Positions 43,708-53,160 of a DNA stretch of 64,000 nucleotides are shown here, piece by piece. Source of the stretch: Christiangramia crocea (GTDB taxonomy: Bacteria; Bacteroidota; Bacteroidia; Flavobacteriales; Flavobacteriaceae); contig NZ_JAJSON010000024.1 of assembly GCF_022410465.1 (NCBI RefSeq), forward strand, positions 62,001-126,000, read 5' to 3'. Within the stretch, counting starts at the first letter, position 1; every line of letters begins with the position of its first letter. The translations under genes and the position numbers were made by a program. The notes beneath the pieces were generated by a model. The model made no database searches. It saw only the letters and a program-made list of their open reading frames with translations, and was not told where the DNA came from.

Positions 43708-46128
43708 CTAATTAGTTTCTTCTACTTTTTTACGCACTTCAGCTTCAGTCCCTTCAAATTCGAAGGTGTTTGTAATCTCTTCACCATTCTCCATCCGGGT
43801 CACCACCACATTCGCGGTCACATGATCATCTTCCGTGGTCTTTTCCATTTTAACCTCTTTAGAAATTATCTGCGCGTTATTAGCAGGTTGAACAACAGAT
43901 GAAGTTTCTTCGGGTTCACCGTTCACATCTGTTTCTGTATGACCACCAAGTATTGGAGCTATCACAAGACCTATCAAACAGGTAAGCTTGATAAGGATGT
44001 TCATGGAAGGACCGGAAGTATCCTTGAAAGGATCTCCAACCGTATCCCCGGTCACAGCCGCTTTGTGTGCATCAGATCCCTTATAGGTCATTTCACCGTT
44101 GATCATTACCCCGGCCTCAAATGATTTCTTTGCATTATCCCATGCACCACCGGCATTATTCTGAAATATTGCCCATAATACACCGCTAACCGTTACCCCT
44201 GCCATGTAACCACCAAGCATCTCTGCAATAAGTACATTTTCGTATCCGAAAAGCATAGGCAGGAAAGCGATAACAATTGGAAATCCTATAGTAATAACTC
44301 CAGGCAATAACATTTCTTTCAAAGCTGCCTGGGTAGAGATTTCAACACATTTATCGTATTGTGGTTTCCCGGTTCCTTCCATTATTCCCGGAATTTCCTT
44401 GAATTGTCTTCTCACCTCACGCACCATTTGCATGGCCGCTTTACCTACCGAACTCATAGCCAGGGCTGAGAAAACTACAGGCACCATTCCGCCAACAAAA
44501 AGCATTGCAAGTACCGGTGCTTTAAAAATATTAATACCGTCAATTCCGGTGAAGGTCACGTAAGCCGCAAAAAGAGCCAGTGAAGTAAGTGCTGCCGAAG
44601 CAATGGCAAAACCTTTGCCGGTGGCAGCGGTAGTGTTACCCACAGAATCAAGAATATCTGTTCGCTCCCTTACTTCCGGAGGCAGTTCGCTCATTTCGGC
44701 AATACCACCCGCGTTATCAGCAATAGGCCCAAATGCGTCGATGGCCAGCTGCATCGCAGTGGTCGCCATCATGGCTGAGGCTGCCAATGCAACTCCGTAG
44801 AAGCCAGCAAATGCATAAGATGCCCAGATAGCAATCGCAAATAACAGAACAGAAAAGAAAGTGGAGATCATTCCGGTAGAAAGACCGGCAATAATATTGG
44901 TCGCAGCTCCTGTACTTGAATTTTGAACGATACTCAAAACAGGCTTTTTTCCCAGCCCTGTATAGTATTCGGTTACCGCAGAGATCACACCTCCTACGAT
45001 AATACCTACCAAGGTGGCATAAAATACTCTTATGGCCTCAATCTCTTTAAATTCAAAACCAGTTTTACCTCCGGTAAAAAAGCCCATGGTCATTGCTTCT
45101 TTAGGAAGCATCCAGGTTACCAGAAAATAACTTGCTACGGCCACTAAAAATATGGAGAACCAGTTACCTATATTCAGTGCTTTCTGGACCTCAGCTTCTT
45201 TAGCATCATTAGATTTTATGCGAACCAGCAAGGTACCTATAACAGAGATAATAATTCCTGCACCAGCAATGGCCATAGGAAGTAAAATTGGTCCAATTCC
45301 GCCGAATCCTGAAGAAGTGATATCACCTCCCATATCTTCAATAATATAATTCCCAAGTACCATCGCAGCAAGAACGGTCGCTACATAACTACCAAAAAGA
45401 TCGGCTCCCATACCGGCAACATCACCTACATTATCACCTACATTATCAGCAATGGTCGCAGGGTTACGCGGATCATCTTCCGGAATTCCGGCTTCCACCT
45501 TACCAACAAGATCGGCCCCAACATCGGCAGCCTTGGTATAAATTCCTCCACCCACACGGGCAAAAAGAGCGATGGATTCAGCTCCCAGAGAAAATCCGGC
45601 GAGGGTTTCCAGTACAATAGTCATTTGCTGGGTATTGGTCCACTCACCTCCCATGAAATAATTGAAGAAAAGGATAAAGAAACCGGTAAGTCCTAAAACA
45701 GCAAGACCTGCAACACCAAGACCCATTACCGTTCCGCCACCAAAAGAAATATTTAGTGCCTTTGGTAAACTGGTTCTGGCTGCCTGGGTAGTCCTTACAT
45801 TCGACTGGGTTGCGATACGCATCCCCATATTCCCGGCAAGCGCCGAAAAGAATGCTCCAAAAATAAAAGCAACAATAATGAGATAGTGTGTAGTTGGAAC
45901 AAAGTAAGCGATAGCCGCAAGAGCGATACTGGCTCCTATCACAAAAAATGTCAATAATTTATATTCTGCTTTTAAAAAGGCTAATGCGCCTTCATAGATA
46001 TGTGATGAAATATCTTTCATTTTTCCGTCACCGGCATCCTGTTTCATCACCCAGGATCTTTTGACCCACATAAAAATGAGTCCGATTATTGCCAGAATAG
46101 CAGGCATATAAATCATTATTGATTCCAT
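43708..46128 (-). CDS. hppA: membrane-bound ion-pumping pyrophosphatase
   Basis: 806 residues, about 16 transmembrane helices; couples PPi hydrolysis to H+ and/or Na+ export. PPi site motif [36 protein letters not shown] is present (given in part: [18 protein letters not shown]). The K+/Lys switch reads [10 protein letters not shown]; Ala in the position of Lys in GNTTKA marks the K+-dependent group. Residues ~729-806 form a soluble, acidic, C-terminal tail ([18 protein letters not shown]) not needed by the family. The soluble PPase lies just upstream. Confidence 0.95.
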   Translation of the reverse strand: MESIMIYMPAILAIIGLIFMWVKRSWVMKQDAGDGKMKDISSHIYEGALAFLKAEYKLLTFFVIGASIALAAIAYFVPTTHYLIIVAFIFGAFFSALAGNMGMRIATQSNVRTTQAARTSLPKALNISFGGGTVMGLGVAGLAVLGLTGFFILFFNYFMGGEWTNTQQMTIVLETLAGFSLGAESIALFARVGGGIYTKAADVGADLVGKVEAGIPEDDPRNPATIADNVGDNVGDVAGMGADLFGSYVATVLAAMVLGNYIIEDMGGDITSSGFGGIGPILLPMAIAGAGIIISVIGTLLVRIKSNDAKEAEVQKALNIGNWFSIFLVAVASYFLVTWMLPKEAMTMGFFTGGKTGFEFKEIEAIRVFYATLVGIIVGGVISAVTEYYTGLGKKPVLSIVQNSSTGAATNIIAGLSTGMISTFFSVLLFAIAIWASYAFAGFYGVALAASAMMATTAMQLAIDAFGPIADNAGGIAEMSELPPEVRERTDILDSVGNTTAATGKGFAIASAALTSLALFAAYVTFTGIDGINIFKAPVLAMLFVGGMVPVVFSALAMSSVGKAAMQMVREVRRQFKEIPGIMEGTGKPQYDKCVEISTQAALKEMLLPGVITIGFPIVIAFLPMLFGYENVLIAEMLGGYMAGVTVSGVLWAIFQNNAGGAWDNAKKSFEAGVMINGEMTYKGSDAHKAAVTGDTVGDPFKDTSGPSMNILIKLTCLIGLVIAPILGGHTETDVNGEPEETSSVVQPANNAQIISKEVKMEKTTEDDHVTANVVVTRMENGEEITNTFEFEGTEAEVRKKVEETN

Positions 46129-46194
46129 ATTAGCTAGGTTAATTATGTTAATTAAATATTAATGCCCGCTAATGTAGTAAAATCGGCTATAATT

Positions 46195-46229
46195 AAAAAA
46201 GCAATAACTTTTTAAGGTTATTGCTTTTA
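46195..46229 (-). terminator. terminator after soluble pyrophosphatase gene
   Basis: GCAATAAC / GTTATTGC stem with an A-tract before and a T-tract after on the minus strand. It lies between ppa and hppA and so separates their transcription, at least partly. Confidence 0.85.
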
Positions 46230-46260
46230 TTATATCAAATTTTAAACGATAAATTTTTGA

Positions 46261-46773
46261 CTATATACCGAATTTGGATTTATCGCCCTCATAGTTGTGA
46301 AAGCGTTCCATACACTGCCTTATAATCTCTTTTGCCTCGCCGGCATCTCCAAAATCTCCGGTATCTACTTTCTTTCTTTCAAGATCTTTATAAACCTTAA
46401 AGAAGTGTTCTATTTCCTTAAGCATATGACCGTTAAGCTCTTTGAGGTCGTTAAGCCTGTTCCAGATAGGATCGGAAACGGGAACACATATTATTTTCTC
46501 ATCAGGTCCCTTTTCATCTGCCATATGGAAAACCCCAATGGGTTTCACCTCCATTACAATACCCGGGAAGGTTGGTTCAGAAACCAGAACAAGCACATCC
46601 AGCGGGTCTTCATCCAGCGCGAGTGTATTTGGAATAAAACCATAATCTGCAGGATACATCATCGAAGAGAAGATCATCCTGTCGTAACGAACTTTCTTTA
46701 GTTTAAAATCGTATTCGTATTTATTTCTACTCCCTTTAGGGATCTCGATCAATACATCAAAAGTCTCAGACAT
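46261..46773 (-). CDS. ppa: soluble inorganic pyrophosphatase (family I)
   Basis: 170 residues with the family I signatures IEIPKGSRNKYEYD, YPADYGFIPNT and the metal-binding DEDPLDVLVL. It hydrolyses PPi in the cytoplasm without conserving energy. Pairing it with an ion-pumping PPase gives two routes for PPi disposal. Confidence 0.95.
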   Translation of the reverse strand: MSETFDVLIEIPKGSRNKYEYDFKLKKVRYDRMIFSSMMYPADYGFIPNTLALDEDPLDVLVLVSEPTFPGIVMEVKPIGVFHMADEKGPDEKIICVPVSDPIWNRLNDLKELNGHMLKEIEHFFKVYKDLERKKVDTGDFGDAGEAKEIIRQCMERFHNYEGDKSKFGI

Positions 46774-46841
46774 TTTTCTTTATTTACAACATTAATTTAA
46801 GGGCTGCAAAGATAGTGAATTCCAGTCTTTAAATTCCTTAA

Positions 46842-49334
46842 CTAAAAGTGAAATCCAAAATCTGCGGTGATAGCAAAGGATCTGGCATCGGGATTCTGAA
46901 AATAATTCCCTCTGAAATGTGCTTCGATCTGAAGAATTTTGAAGATGTTCCCAATCCCGAAACTGTATTCATAATAAGGATCCTTATCGGGAGCACGCAA
47001 TGTTAAACCAGAAGCATCCAGCATTTTACTTTCTTCGGAAATCTCTCCCCACACCATACTAATCCCTACCAGTTCCCTCAGATTCAACTCTCTGAGCAAT
47101 GGAATTCTTGAAAGAAGTCTTCCGTTGAAATTATGATCAAAATGTGCCGAAGCATACGAATCGGTCACAAATTCATAAAAATCCAGTGTTGGAAAACTAT
47201 TGTATATAGCAAAGTAGGTTTGGTTTCCCGGCACCACACTTAAAAGTCCGAGCGGCACTGGATCAAAGGTCTTTCCTGCTTCAATGCTAAAATTAGATCG
47301 GCCTAAACCTCCGATAAGTAAAGGCTGATTATAGAAGAACTGTAGTTTCTTATAATCAAAATCACTATTAAAAACATCTTTCACCCCCAGACTGTAGTTC
47401 AGGAAGAAAGTGGGAAAGTCCTCCTCATTCACAACATTCGGTTCTACCCCATAGCCTGAAACTATTCTCCCTGGAGTATAAGTCAGAATAGTAGATAATT
47501 CGGTCTGGTGGATCTCTGAGTGAACAATGGTCCTGTCTTCATTTACATAATAATCCAGACTGAATTCAGGAGAAGCAGGTCTTATTTCCCTGTAATTCGC
47601 GCCCACCCGAAGACTAAAATTCTTCACCGGTTCAATGGAAAGGGAAAAAGTACTCAGATTAATAGAACTCAGTTTATCATTATCACCCACATTGATAAGT
47701 GAGGAAGAGGCCAGACTCCGGCCCAACACATCGGTAGAATTCGTAAGGCTGGCACCAAGTTGTTCAACATCCCTCCTGTTCCCTCCTGCAAGGATGAGTC
47801 TTGATTTTGGATCTAAGAGAACTTTGCCTGAAATTCCATATTTGAACTTATTGTCTCTAAATCCATAGGCACCATAGGCCTGGATTCTCCAGGGATCATT
47901 CTGACCAAAATAGGTTCTTCCTCCAAACCTTACACGCATACCTTCTACTTCATTGAATCCAAAAGTGGAGTAAACCGGACCATAATCCCATCCATCAAAT
48001 TCCACATAACCAGACTCTGCTATGGTTGCAATATCATAAAGTCTCCTGAAAGCCCTGGTTTTAGTAAGACTGTCCAGCATTACATAGATGCCTTTCTCAT
48101 CTTTATTAAGTTCTTCGAGACGGTTGGCTTCCCAGAACTCATCACTTCGATCATATACCTGAGGCTGGGGATCATATACCTGAGACTGATAAAAAGGTTC
48201 CGGTTTCTCCTTATTGAATTCATATTCATTAAGAAGCAGCGTCCTTTTGGCGTAAACTCCCTTTGAGCCTTTCTTTTTGGTTAGACCAAAATCGGCCATA
48301 AAGAAATCACGGGTGATGATGAATACGGAATCATTCAAAACTTCATAATCCTGTTCTATATACACCTGTTTCACCCAGTTGATATTGGCATCCCTGGAGG
48401 TTTCAAGGTTTATATTCTTTACCGCCCAGGTCGTATCGTTCACCCAGAAATTGCCTCTGAATGTAAGTTCGTTTTCCCGGCGCGGATAATAGATAATATT
48501 ATAACACCATTTGTTATCTACAAAGGCGCTATCTGAAAGTATGTAATTATAGGTATCAATCCCCGTGGTAGAAATGGGACTCACAAAGCTTTTATCGAAG
48601 AATTTTATGTAGTTTTTATAAATATCATAATCGTCATAAATATCTTTGACGGCATTGATCAGGTTACGGTTCTGGCTGAAACCCGAATTCTTGTTTCCCA
48701 GCAAAACTTCTTTTTTCTTTCCCATTTCATTATCGCCATAGACCCAGGAAACCGATTCGTTGATAAACATTGGCAGGTAGGTCTTGCCGGTTACGTTATT
48801 TGTATCGGCATAATCAAAGATGAATTCCATTCCGTTGAAGAGCCGGTTATTAATAACCGTACTGTCTATGGTATTAAGATCGAATTCAAGTTTTTCATAT
48901 TCCTTATATGAATATTGATCGAAGGCTTTCACTCCATTTTTCCTTCGGTTTTTCCAGACTTTTTTCAGGATATCTACAGCGGGATTATTCTTTTTTGACG
49001 TCTTCCCTCTGTAGATCACAACCTCATCCAGACTTGAAGTTTCTTCTTCAAGGTTAATTTTCATATTGAGATTAACCGAAGATTCAAGTGGAACTCTGAG
49101 GGTTTTATACCCAAGAAAAGAAACCACTATTGCTTCATAATCCTTTTCAGACTGCAAATAAAACTCCCCAACTTCATCTGTAGTGGTCCCGGTTGATGAG
49201 TTTTCAAAGATCACATTAGCAAAAGGCACAGTATTTCCGGTATTATCGATAACACGGCCACTTACCTTGGTTTGAGCATGAACAAGGTTGAGACAAAAGA
49301 TCAAAAGAAGAAATAAATAGAGGCCTTTGTTCAT
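46842..49334 (-). CDS. DUF5686 outer-membrane protein with carboxypeptidase-like N-domain
   Basis: About 830 residues. A signal peptide (MNKGLYLFLLLIFCLNLVHA) is followed by a CarboxypepD_reg-like domain (~22-105, SGRVIDNTGNTVPFANVIF), then DUF5686 and a long C-terminal beta-barrel-like region ending ARSFAITADFGFHF. Likely an outer-membrane barrel of unknown function common in Bacteroidota. The start at 49334 gives the signal peptide; an in-frame upstream ATG (49376) lies within the preceding terminator. Confidence 0.85.
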   Translation of the reverse strand: MNKGLYLFLLLIFCLNLVHAQTKVSGRVIDNTGNTVPFANVIFENSSTGTTTDEVGEFYLQSEKDYEAIVVSFLGYKTLRVPLESSVNLNMKINLEEETSSLDEVVIYRGKTSKKNNPAVDILKKVWKNRRKNGVKAFDQYSYKEYEKLEFDLNTIDSTVINNRLFNGMEFIFDYADTNNVTGKTYLPMFINESVSWVYGDNEMGKKKEVLLGNKNSGFSQNRNLINAVKDIYDDYDIYKNYIKFFDKSFVSPISTTGIDTYNYILSDSAFVDNKWCYNIIYYPRRENELTFRGNFWVNDTTWAVKNINLETSRDANINWVKQVYIEQDYEVLNDSVFIITRDFFMADFGLTKKKGSKGVYAKRTLLLNEYEFNKEKPEPFYQSQVYDPQPQVYDRSDEFWEANRLEELNKDEKGIYVMLDSLTKTRAFRRLYDIATIAESGYVEFDGWDYGPVYSTFGFNEVEGMRVRFGGRTYFGQNDPWRIQAYGAYGFRDNKFKYGISGKVLLDPKSRLILAGGNRRDVEQLGASLTNSTDVLGRSLASSSLINVGDNDKLSSINLSTFSLSIEPVKNFSLRVGANYREIRPASPEFSLDYYVNEDRTIVHSEIHQTELSTILTYTPGRIVSGYGVEPNVVNEEDFPTFFLNYSLGVKDVFNSDFDYKKLQFFYNQPLLIGGLGRSNFSIEAGKTFDPVPLGLLSVVPGNQTYFAIYNSFPTLDFYEFVTDSYASAHFDHNFNGRLLSRIPLLRELNLRELVGISMVWGEISEESKMLDASGLTLRAPDKDPYYEYSFGIGNIFKILQIEAHFRGNYFQNPDARSFAITADFGFHF

Positions 49335-49342
49335 ATTTGGAT

Positions 49343-49373
49343 AAAAAAAAACTTCATCTAAAAGATGAAGTTT
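49343..49373 (-). terminator. pdhB terminator abutting the DUF5686 start
   Basis: Minus strand AAACTTCATCT, loop TTT, AGATGAAGTTT followed by a T-tract: an 11-bp perfect stem. Its T-tract ends ~9 nt before the DUF5686 ATG, so expression of that gene needs read-through or a promoter inside the pdhB 3' end. Confidence 0.9.
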
Positions 49374-49393
49374 CAAATATAAGTCGATTAAGC

Positions 49394-50374
49394 TTATTTG
49401 TACATTACCTTTTTAACAGCTTTAACAACATCATCGCTGTTAGGCAACCATTGCTTCAGAAGAACCGGAGAATATGGTGCCGGTGTATCTGCTGTGTTCA
49501 ATTTTACGATCGGTGCATCTAGATAATCAAATGCTTTTGACTGAACCTGATAAGTAATCTCAGTCGCCACATTCCCAAAAGGCCATGCCTCTTCAAGAAT
49601 CACCAGACGATTGGTCTTTTTCACAGATTCTATTATAGCATCATGATCCATAGGACGAACAGTTCTAAGGTCGATGATCTCACAAGAAATATTCTCTTCT
49701 TCAGCTAATTGATCTGCTGCCTTGTATGCTTCTTTGATGATCTTTCCGAACGAGACGATGGTAACATCATCACCTTCTCTTTTAATATCAGCTTTTCCAA
49801 TTTCGATCACATATTCATCTTCAGGAACCTCACCTTTATCTCCATACATCTGCTCGCTTTCCATAAAAATTACCGGATCGTCATCACGAATTGCGGCTTT
49901 AAGAAGTCCTTTAGCATCATATGGATTAGAAGGCACGATAACTTTTAATCCCGGGGTATTGGCAAACCAGCTTTCAAAAGCCTGTGAGTGGGTTGCCCCT
50001 AACTGCCCGGCAGAACCTGTTGGACCACGAAATACAATAGGAATATTGAACTGACCTCCACTCATCTGCCTCATCTTTGCAGCATTATTGATGATCTGAT
50101 CTATCCCTACCAGAGAAAAATTGAAGGTCATGAATTCAATGATTGGCCTGTTACCGTTCATTGCTGAACCTACACCTATTCCGGAGAAACCAAGTTCAGA
50201 GATAGGTGTATCTATAACGCGTTCCGGACCGAATTCGTCTAACATCCCTTTAGAAGCCTTATAGGCACCGTTATACTCGGCTACCTCTTCTCCCATTAAA
50301 TAGATGCTTTCATCACGACGCATTTCTTCGCTCATCGCTTCGGCAACGGCTTCTCTAAATTGAATTGTCCTCAT
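49394..50374 (-). CDS. pdhB: pyruvate dehydrogenase E1 component, beta subunit
   Basis: 326 residues of the thiamine diphosphate-dependent transketolase-like E1-beta family: QFREAVAEAMSEEM N-terminus, GEEVAEYNGAYKASKG, RVIDTPISELGFSGIGVGSA and FRGPTGSAGQLGATHSQAFE. It forms the E1 heterotetramer with PdhA, which is not in the window. Confidence 0.94.
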   Translation of the reverse strand: MRTIQFREAVAEAMSEEMRRDESIYLMGEEVAEYNGAYKASKGMLDEFGPERVIDTPISELGFSGIGVGSAMNGNRPIIEFMTFNFSLVGIDQIINNAAKMRQMSGGQFNIPIVFRGPTGSAGQLGATHSQAFESWFANTPGLKVIVPSNPYDAKGLLKAAIRDDDPVIFMESEQMYGDKGEVPEDEYVIEIGKADIKREGDDVTIVSFGKIIKEAYKAADQLAEEENISCEIIDLRTVRPMDHDAIIESVKKTNRLVILEEAWPFGNVATEITYQVQSKAFDYLDAPIVKLNTADTPAPYSPVLLKQWLPNSDDVVKAVKKVMYK

Positions 50375-50678
50375 TATATAATATCTTATTTTTTATTCCT
50401 GCAAGGCAAAAATAGTAATTCAATAAGGTAAATACCATATTTGCCGATTAAAATTTTCCCAACTGCCAACTAAGGAAAGTACTCACGCCGTCTAAAGCAG
50501 TGCCATGGCTTTTTATGTCTATTATTCCCATGCATATTTGAAGAGGAAATCGATTAAAGATCACCAGGAACATAATTTCTTTTTTTAAGTAAATTTTATT
50601 ATGCATGCATAGCATTTTTTGACTAAAATTACTTACCTTCGTCTGCGAAATCGTTTTATTAAAAAAAGAACTTTATAT
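50375..50678. other. 304-bp intergenic region between pdhB and etfB
   Basis: The minus strand has a perfect -7-like TATTTTTG at 50407-50414, ~35 nt before pdhB, but no clear TTTG partner. On the plus side, TACCTTCG (50634-50641) lies before etfB with only a 12-nt spacing to TTTG, which is too short. No other structure or ORF seen. Confidence 0.5.
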
Positions 50679-51425
50679 ATGAAAATCTTAGTATGTATTA
50701 GTCATGTGCCTGACACTACATCAAAAATCAATTTCACAGAGGGAGATACCAAATTTGACACTAATGGTGTCCAGTTTGTAATCAACCCTAATGATGAGTT
50801 TGGTCTTACACGGGCTATGTGGTTCAAGGAAAAACAAGGCGCAAGTGTAGATGTGGTAAATGTTGGTGGAGCTGAAACCGAGCCTACCCTTAGAAAGGCC
50901 CTGGCCATTGGTGCCGATAGTGCTATTCGCGTAAATAGGCAGGCCACAGATGGTTTCGAGGTCGCAAAAGAACTTGCAAAGGTGGTGAAAGATGGGGAAT
51001 ACGACCTGGTTATAGCCGGCAGGGAATCTATCGATTATAACGGCGGTATGGTTCCGGGAATGCTTGCACAGCTAACAAATGCTAATTTTGTAAATAACTG
51101 TATAAGCCTTGAAGTGGAAGGTGACAAGGCAACGGCCGTTCGTGAAATCGATGGCGGTAAAGAAACCCTTACTGCTTCCCTTCCGCTGGTAATTGGCGGA
51201 CAAAAAGGCCTTGTGGAAGAGAGCGACCTTCGTATTCCAAATATGAGAGGGATCATGCAGGCGCGTAAAAAGCCATTGAACGTGGTAGAGCCATCTGAAA
51301 CTTCTGCCAGAACCGAAGTCGTGAAATTTGAAAAACCTGCTCCTAAAGGAGAGGTTAAACTGGTTGATCCTGAAAATCTTGACGAATTGATAGACCTGCT
51401 TCATAATGAAGCCAAGGCAATCTAA
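50679..51425 (+). CDS. etfB: electron transfer flavoprotein beta subunit
   Basis: 248 residues. Typical ETF-beta N-terminus MKILVCISHVPDT and AMP/FAD-site motif (AGRESIDYNGGMVPGMLA). It carries electrons from acyl-CoA dehydrogenases to the respiratory chain. The start at 50679 gives the family N-terminus; an in-frame ATG at 50619 would add 20 unrelated residues. Confidence 0.94.
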   Translation: MKILVCISHVPDTTSKINFTEGDTKFDTNGVQFVINPNDEFGLTRAMWFKEKQGASVDVVNVGGAETEPTLRKALAIGADSAIRVNRQATDGFEVAKELAKVVKDGEYDLVIAGRESIDYNGGMVPGMLAQLTNANFVNNCISLEVEGDKATAVREIDGGKETLTASLPLVIGGQKGLVEESDLRIPNMRGIMQARKKPLNVVEPSETSARTEVVKFEKPAPKGEVKLVDPENLDELIDLLHNEAKAI

Positions 51426-51474
51426 TAAGATTCAGCAGATCAAAAAGAATTTCAAAATTTAAAATCAGAAGAAA

Positions 51475-52443
51475 ATGTCAGTTTTAGTATATATAGAATC
51501 AGAACAAGGAAAGTTCAAAAAAGCCTCTTATGAAGTAGCTTCCTATGCAAAGGAAGTTGCGGGAATGATGGACACCAGTGTTACTGCAATAACTTTCAAT
51601 GCGGAAGACACAGGAGAATTAGGAACTTACGGAGTAGACAAAGTGCTTAAAGTGAGCAATGAAAAGCTTTCAAATTTTAATGCTGAAGCTTATGCAGATG
51701 CCATTAAGCAGGCAGCCAAAAAAGAGGGAAGCAAAGTTGTGGTATTAAGCCAAAGTGCCGACAGCAAATATCTGGCACCCCTTTTGGCAGTTCACCTGGA
51801 AGCAGGTTACGCTTCAAATGCAGTAGCTCTGCCTGAAAGCACAGAACCTTTTACTGTAAAAAGAAATTCATTTACCAATAAAGCCTTTAATTTCACAAAG
51901 ATCACTACAGATGTGAAGATTGTGGGATTGGCCAAGAATTCCTTCGGACTTAAAGAGGCCGGTGGAGATGCGACGGCTGAAGAATTTAGTCCGAATCTTA
52001 CAGATGAGGACTTCTCAGTAAATGTGGAATCTGTTGACAAAGCCACTAACAAGGTGACCATTGCAGATGCTGAAATAGTGGTTTCTGGAGGTCGCGGACT
52101 TAAAGGTCCTGAGAACTGGGGAATGATAGAAGAAATGGCCGATATCCTTGGTGCCGCTACAGCCTGTTCCAAGCCTGTAAGTGATATGGGATGGAGACCT
52201 CACAGCGAACACGTAGGCCAGACGGGTAAACCGGTTGCCTCAAATCTTTATATTGCAATTGGTATTTCAGGAGCTATCCAGCACCTGGCAGGTATCAATG
52301 CAGCGAAAACAAAAGTTGTCATCAACAACGACCCGGAAGCCCCGTTTTTTAAGGCGGCAGACTACGGCGTGGTTGGAGATGCATTTGAGGTGGTACCGAA
52401 ACTGAACGAAAAATTGAGGGAATTTAAAGAGAAAAACGCATAA
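51475..52443 (+). CDS. etfA: electron transfer flavoprotein alpha subunit
   Basis: 322 residues. The C-terminal FAD-binding signature is [35 protein letters not shown] (core [15 protein letters not shown]), the ETF-alpha hallmark. It lies 49 nt after etfB. It works with the acyl-CoA dehydrogenase type enzymes, one of which is encoded at 30.4 kb. Confidence 0.95.
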   Translation: MSVLVYIESEQGKFKKASYEVASYAKEVAGMMDTSVTAITFNAEDTGELGTYGVDKVLKVSNEKLSNFNAEAYADAIKQAAKKEGSKVVVLSQSADSKYLAPLLAVHLEAGYASNAVALPESTEPFTVKRNSFTNKAFNFTKITTDVKIVGLAKNSFGLKEAGGDATAEEFSPNLTDEDFSVNVESVDKATNKVTIADAEIVVSGGRGLKGPENWGMIEEMADILGAATACSKPVSDMGWRPHSEHVGQTGKPVASNLYIAIGISGAIQHLAGINAAKTKVVINNDPEAPFFKAADYGVVGDAFEVVPKLNEKLREFKEKNA

Positions 52444-52464
52444 TTTTCATAAATTGTGCCCCAT

Positions 52465-52514
52465 AAAAGGGCTGTCTAAATCTGGCGAATTGTCCTTATT
52501 TAGACAGCCTTTTT
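52465..52514 (+). terminator. etfA terminator
   Basis: GGCTGTCTAAAT and ATTTAGACAGCC form a 12-bp stem around a 16-nt loop, followed by T5. Confidence 0.9.
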
Positions 52515-52527
52515 AACTTATTGTAGT

Positions 52528-53154
52528 ATGAGTTTAGTGCGACTGAATATTAAAGGAATTTCTTATAGTCAAACACAAAACGGAGCTTACGCCCTAATAC
52601 TTAACGAAGTAGGAGGCGAAAGAAAACTTCCGATTGTGATAGGCGCATTTGAAGCACAATCTATTGCCATTGCTCTGGAAAAAGAGATAAAACCACCTAG
52701 ACCACTTACTCACGACCTGTTCAAGAACTTTTCAGACAGGTTTGAGATCGTGGTAAAACAGGTTATTATACATAAACTGGTAGATGGTGTTTTCTATTCC
52801 AGCCTTATTTGCGAAAGGGATGGGATTGAAGAGATCATAGATGCCAGAACCAGTGATGCCATTGCACTGGCCCTGAGATTCAATGCACCAATATTCACCT
52901 ATAAAAATATTCTTGACAAGGCCGGTATCTACCTGAAGGCCGAGGAAAAGCAGCGAGAAGAAGAGGAGAAAGAAGAAGAAGATATTATTGAAGAAGAACT
53001 CCTGAAAGAAGAGATCGAAATGAAATCTGAAGACACCACAGATTATAAAAAGATGTCGCTCGAGGAATTAAAAGAGTTACTTTCGCAGGCTGTTAGTCAG
53101 GAAGATTATGAAAAAGCGGCCCGTATCAGGGACGAAATTTCTAAAAGAAAATAA
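52528..53154 (+). CDS. bifunctional nuclease (DUF151) with UVR motif
   Basis: 208 residues. Residues ~1-135 are the BFN/DUF151 domain (LPIVIGAFEAQSIAIAL, DARTSDAIALALRFNAPIF). A Glu/Lys-rich linker (~140-175) follows, then a UvrB/UvrC-type UVR coiled motif (SQEDYEKAARIRDEI). Relatives show DNase/RNase activity; the role here is unproven. Confidence 0.88.
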   Translation: MSLVRLNIKGISYSQTQNGAYALILNEVGGERKLPIVIGAFEAQSIAIALEKEIKPPRPLTHDLFKNFSDRFEIVVKQVIIHKLVDGVFYSSLICERDGIEEIIDARTSDAIALALRFNAPIFTYKNILDKAGIYLKAEEKQREEEEKEEEDIIEEELLKEEIEMKSEDTTDYKKMSLEELKELLSQAVSQEDYEKAARIRDEISKRK

Positions 53155-53160
53155 CCCGAA

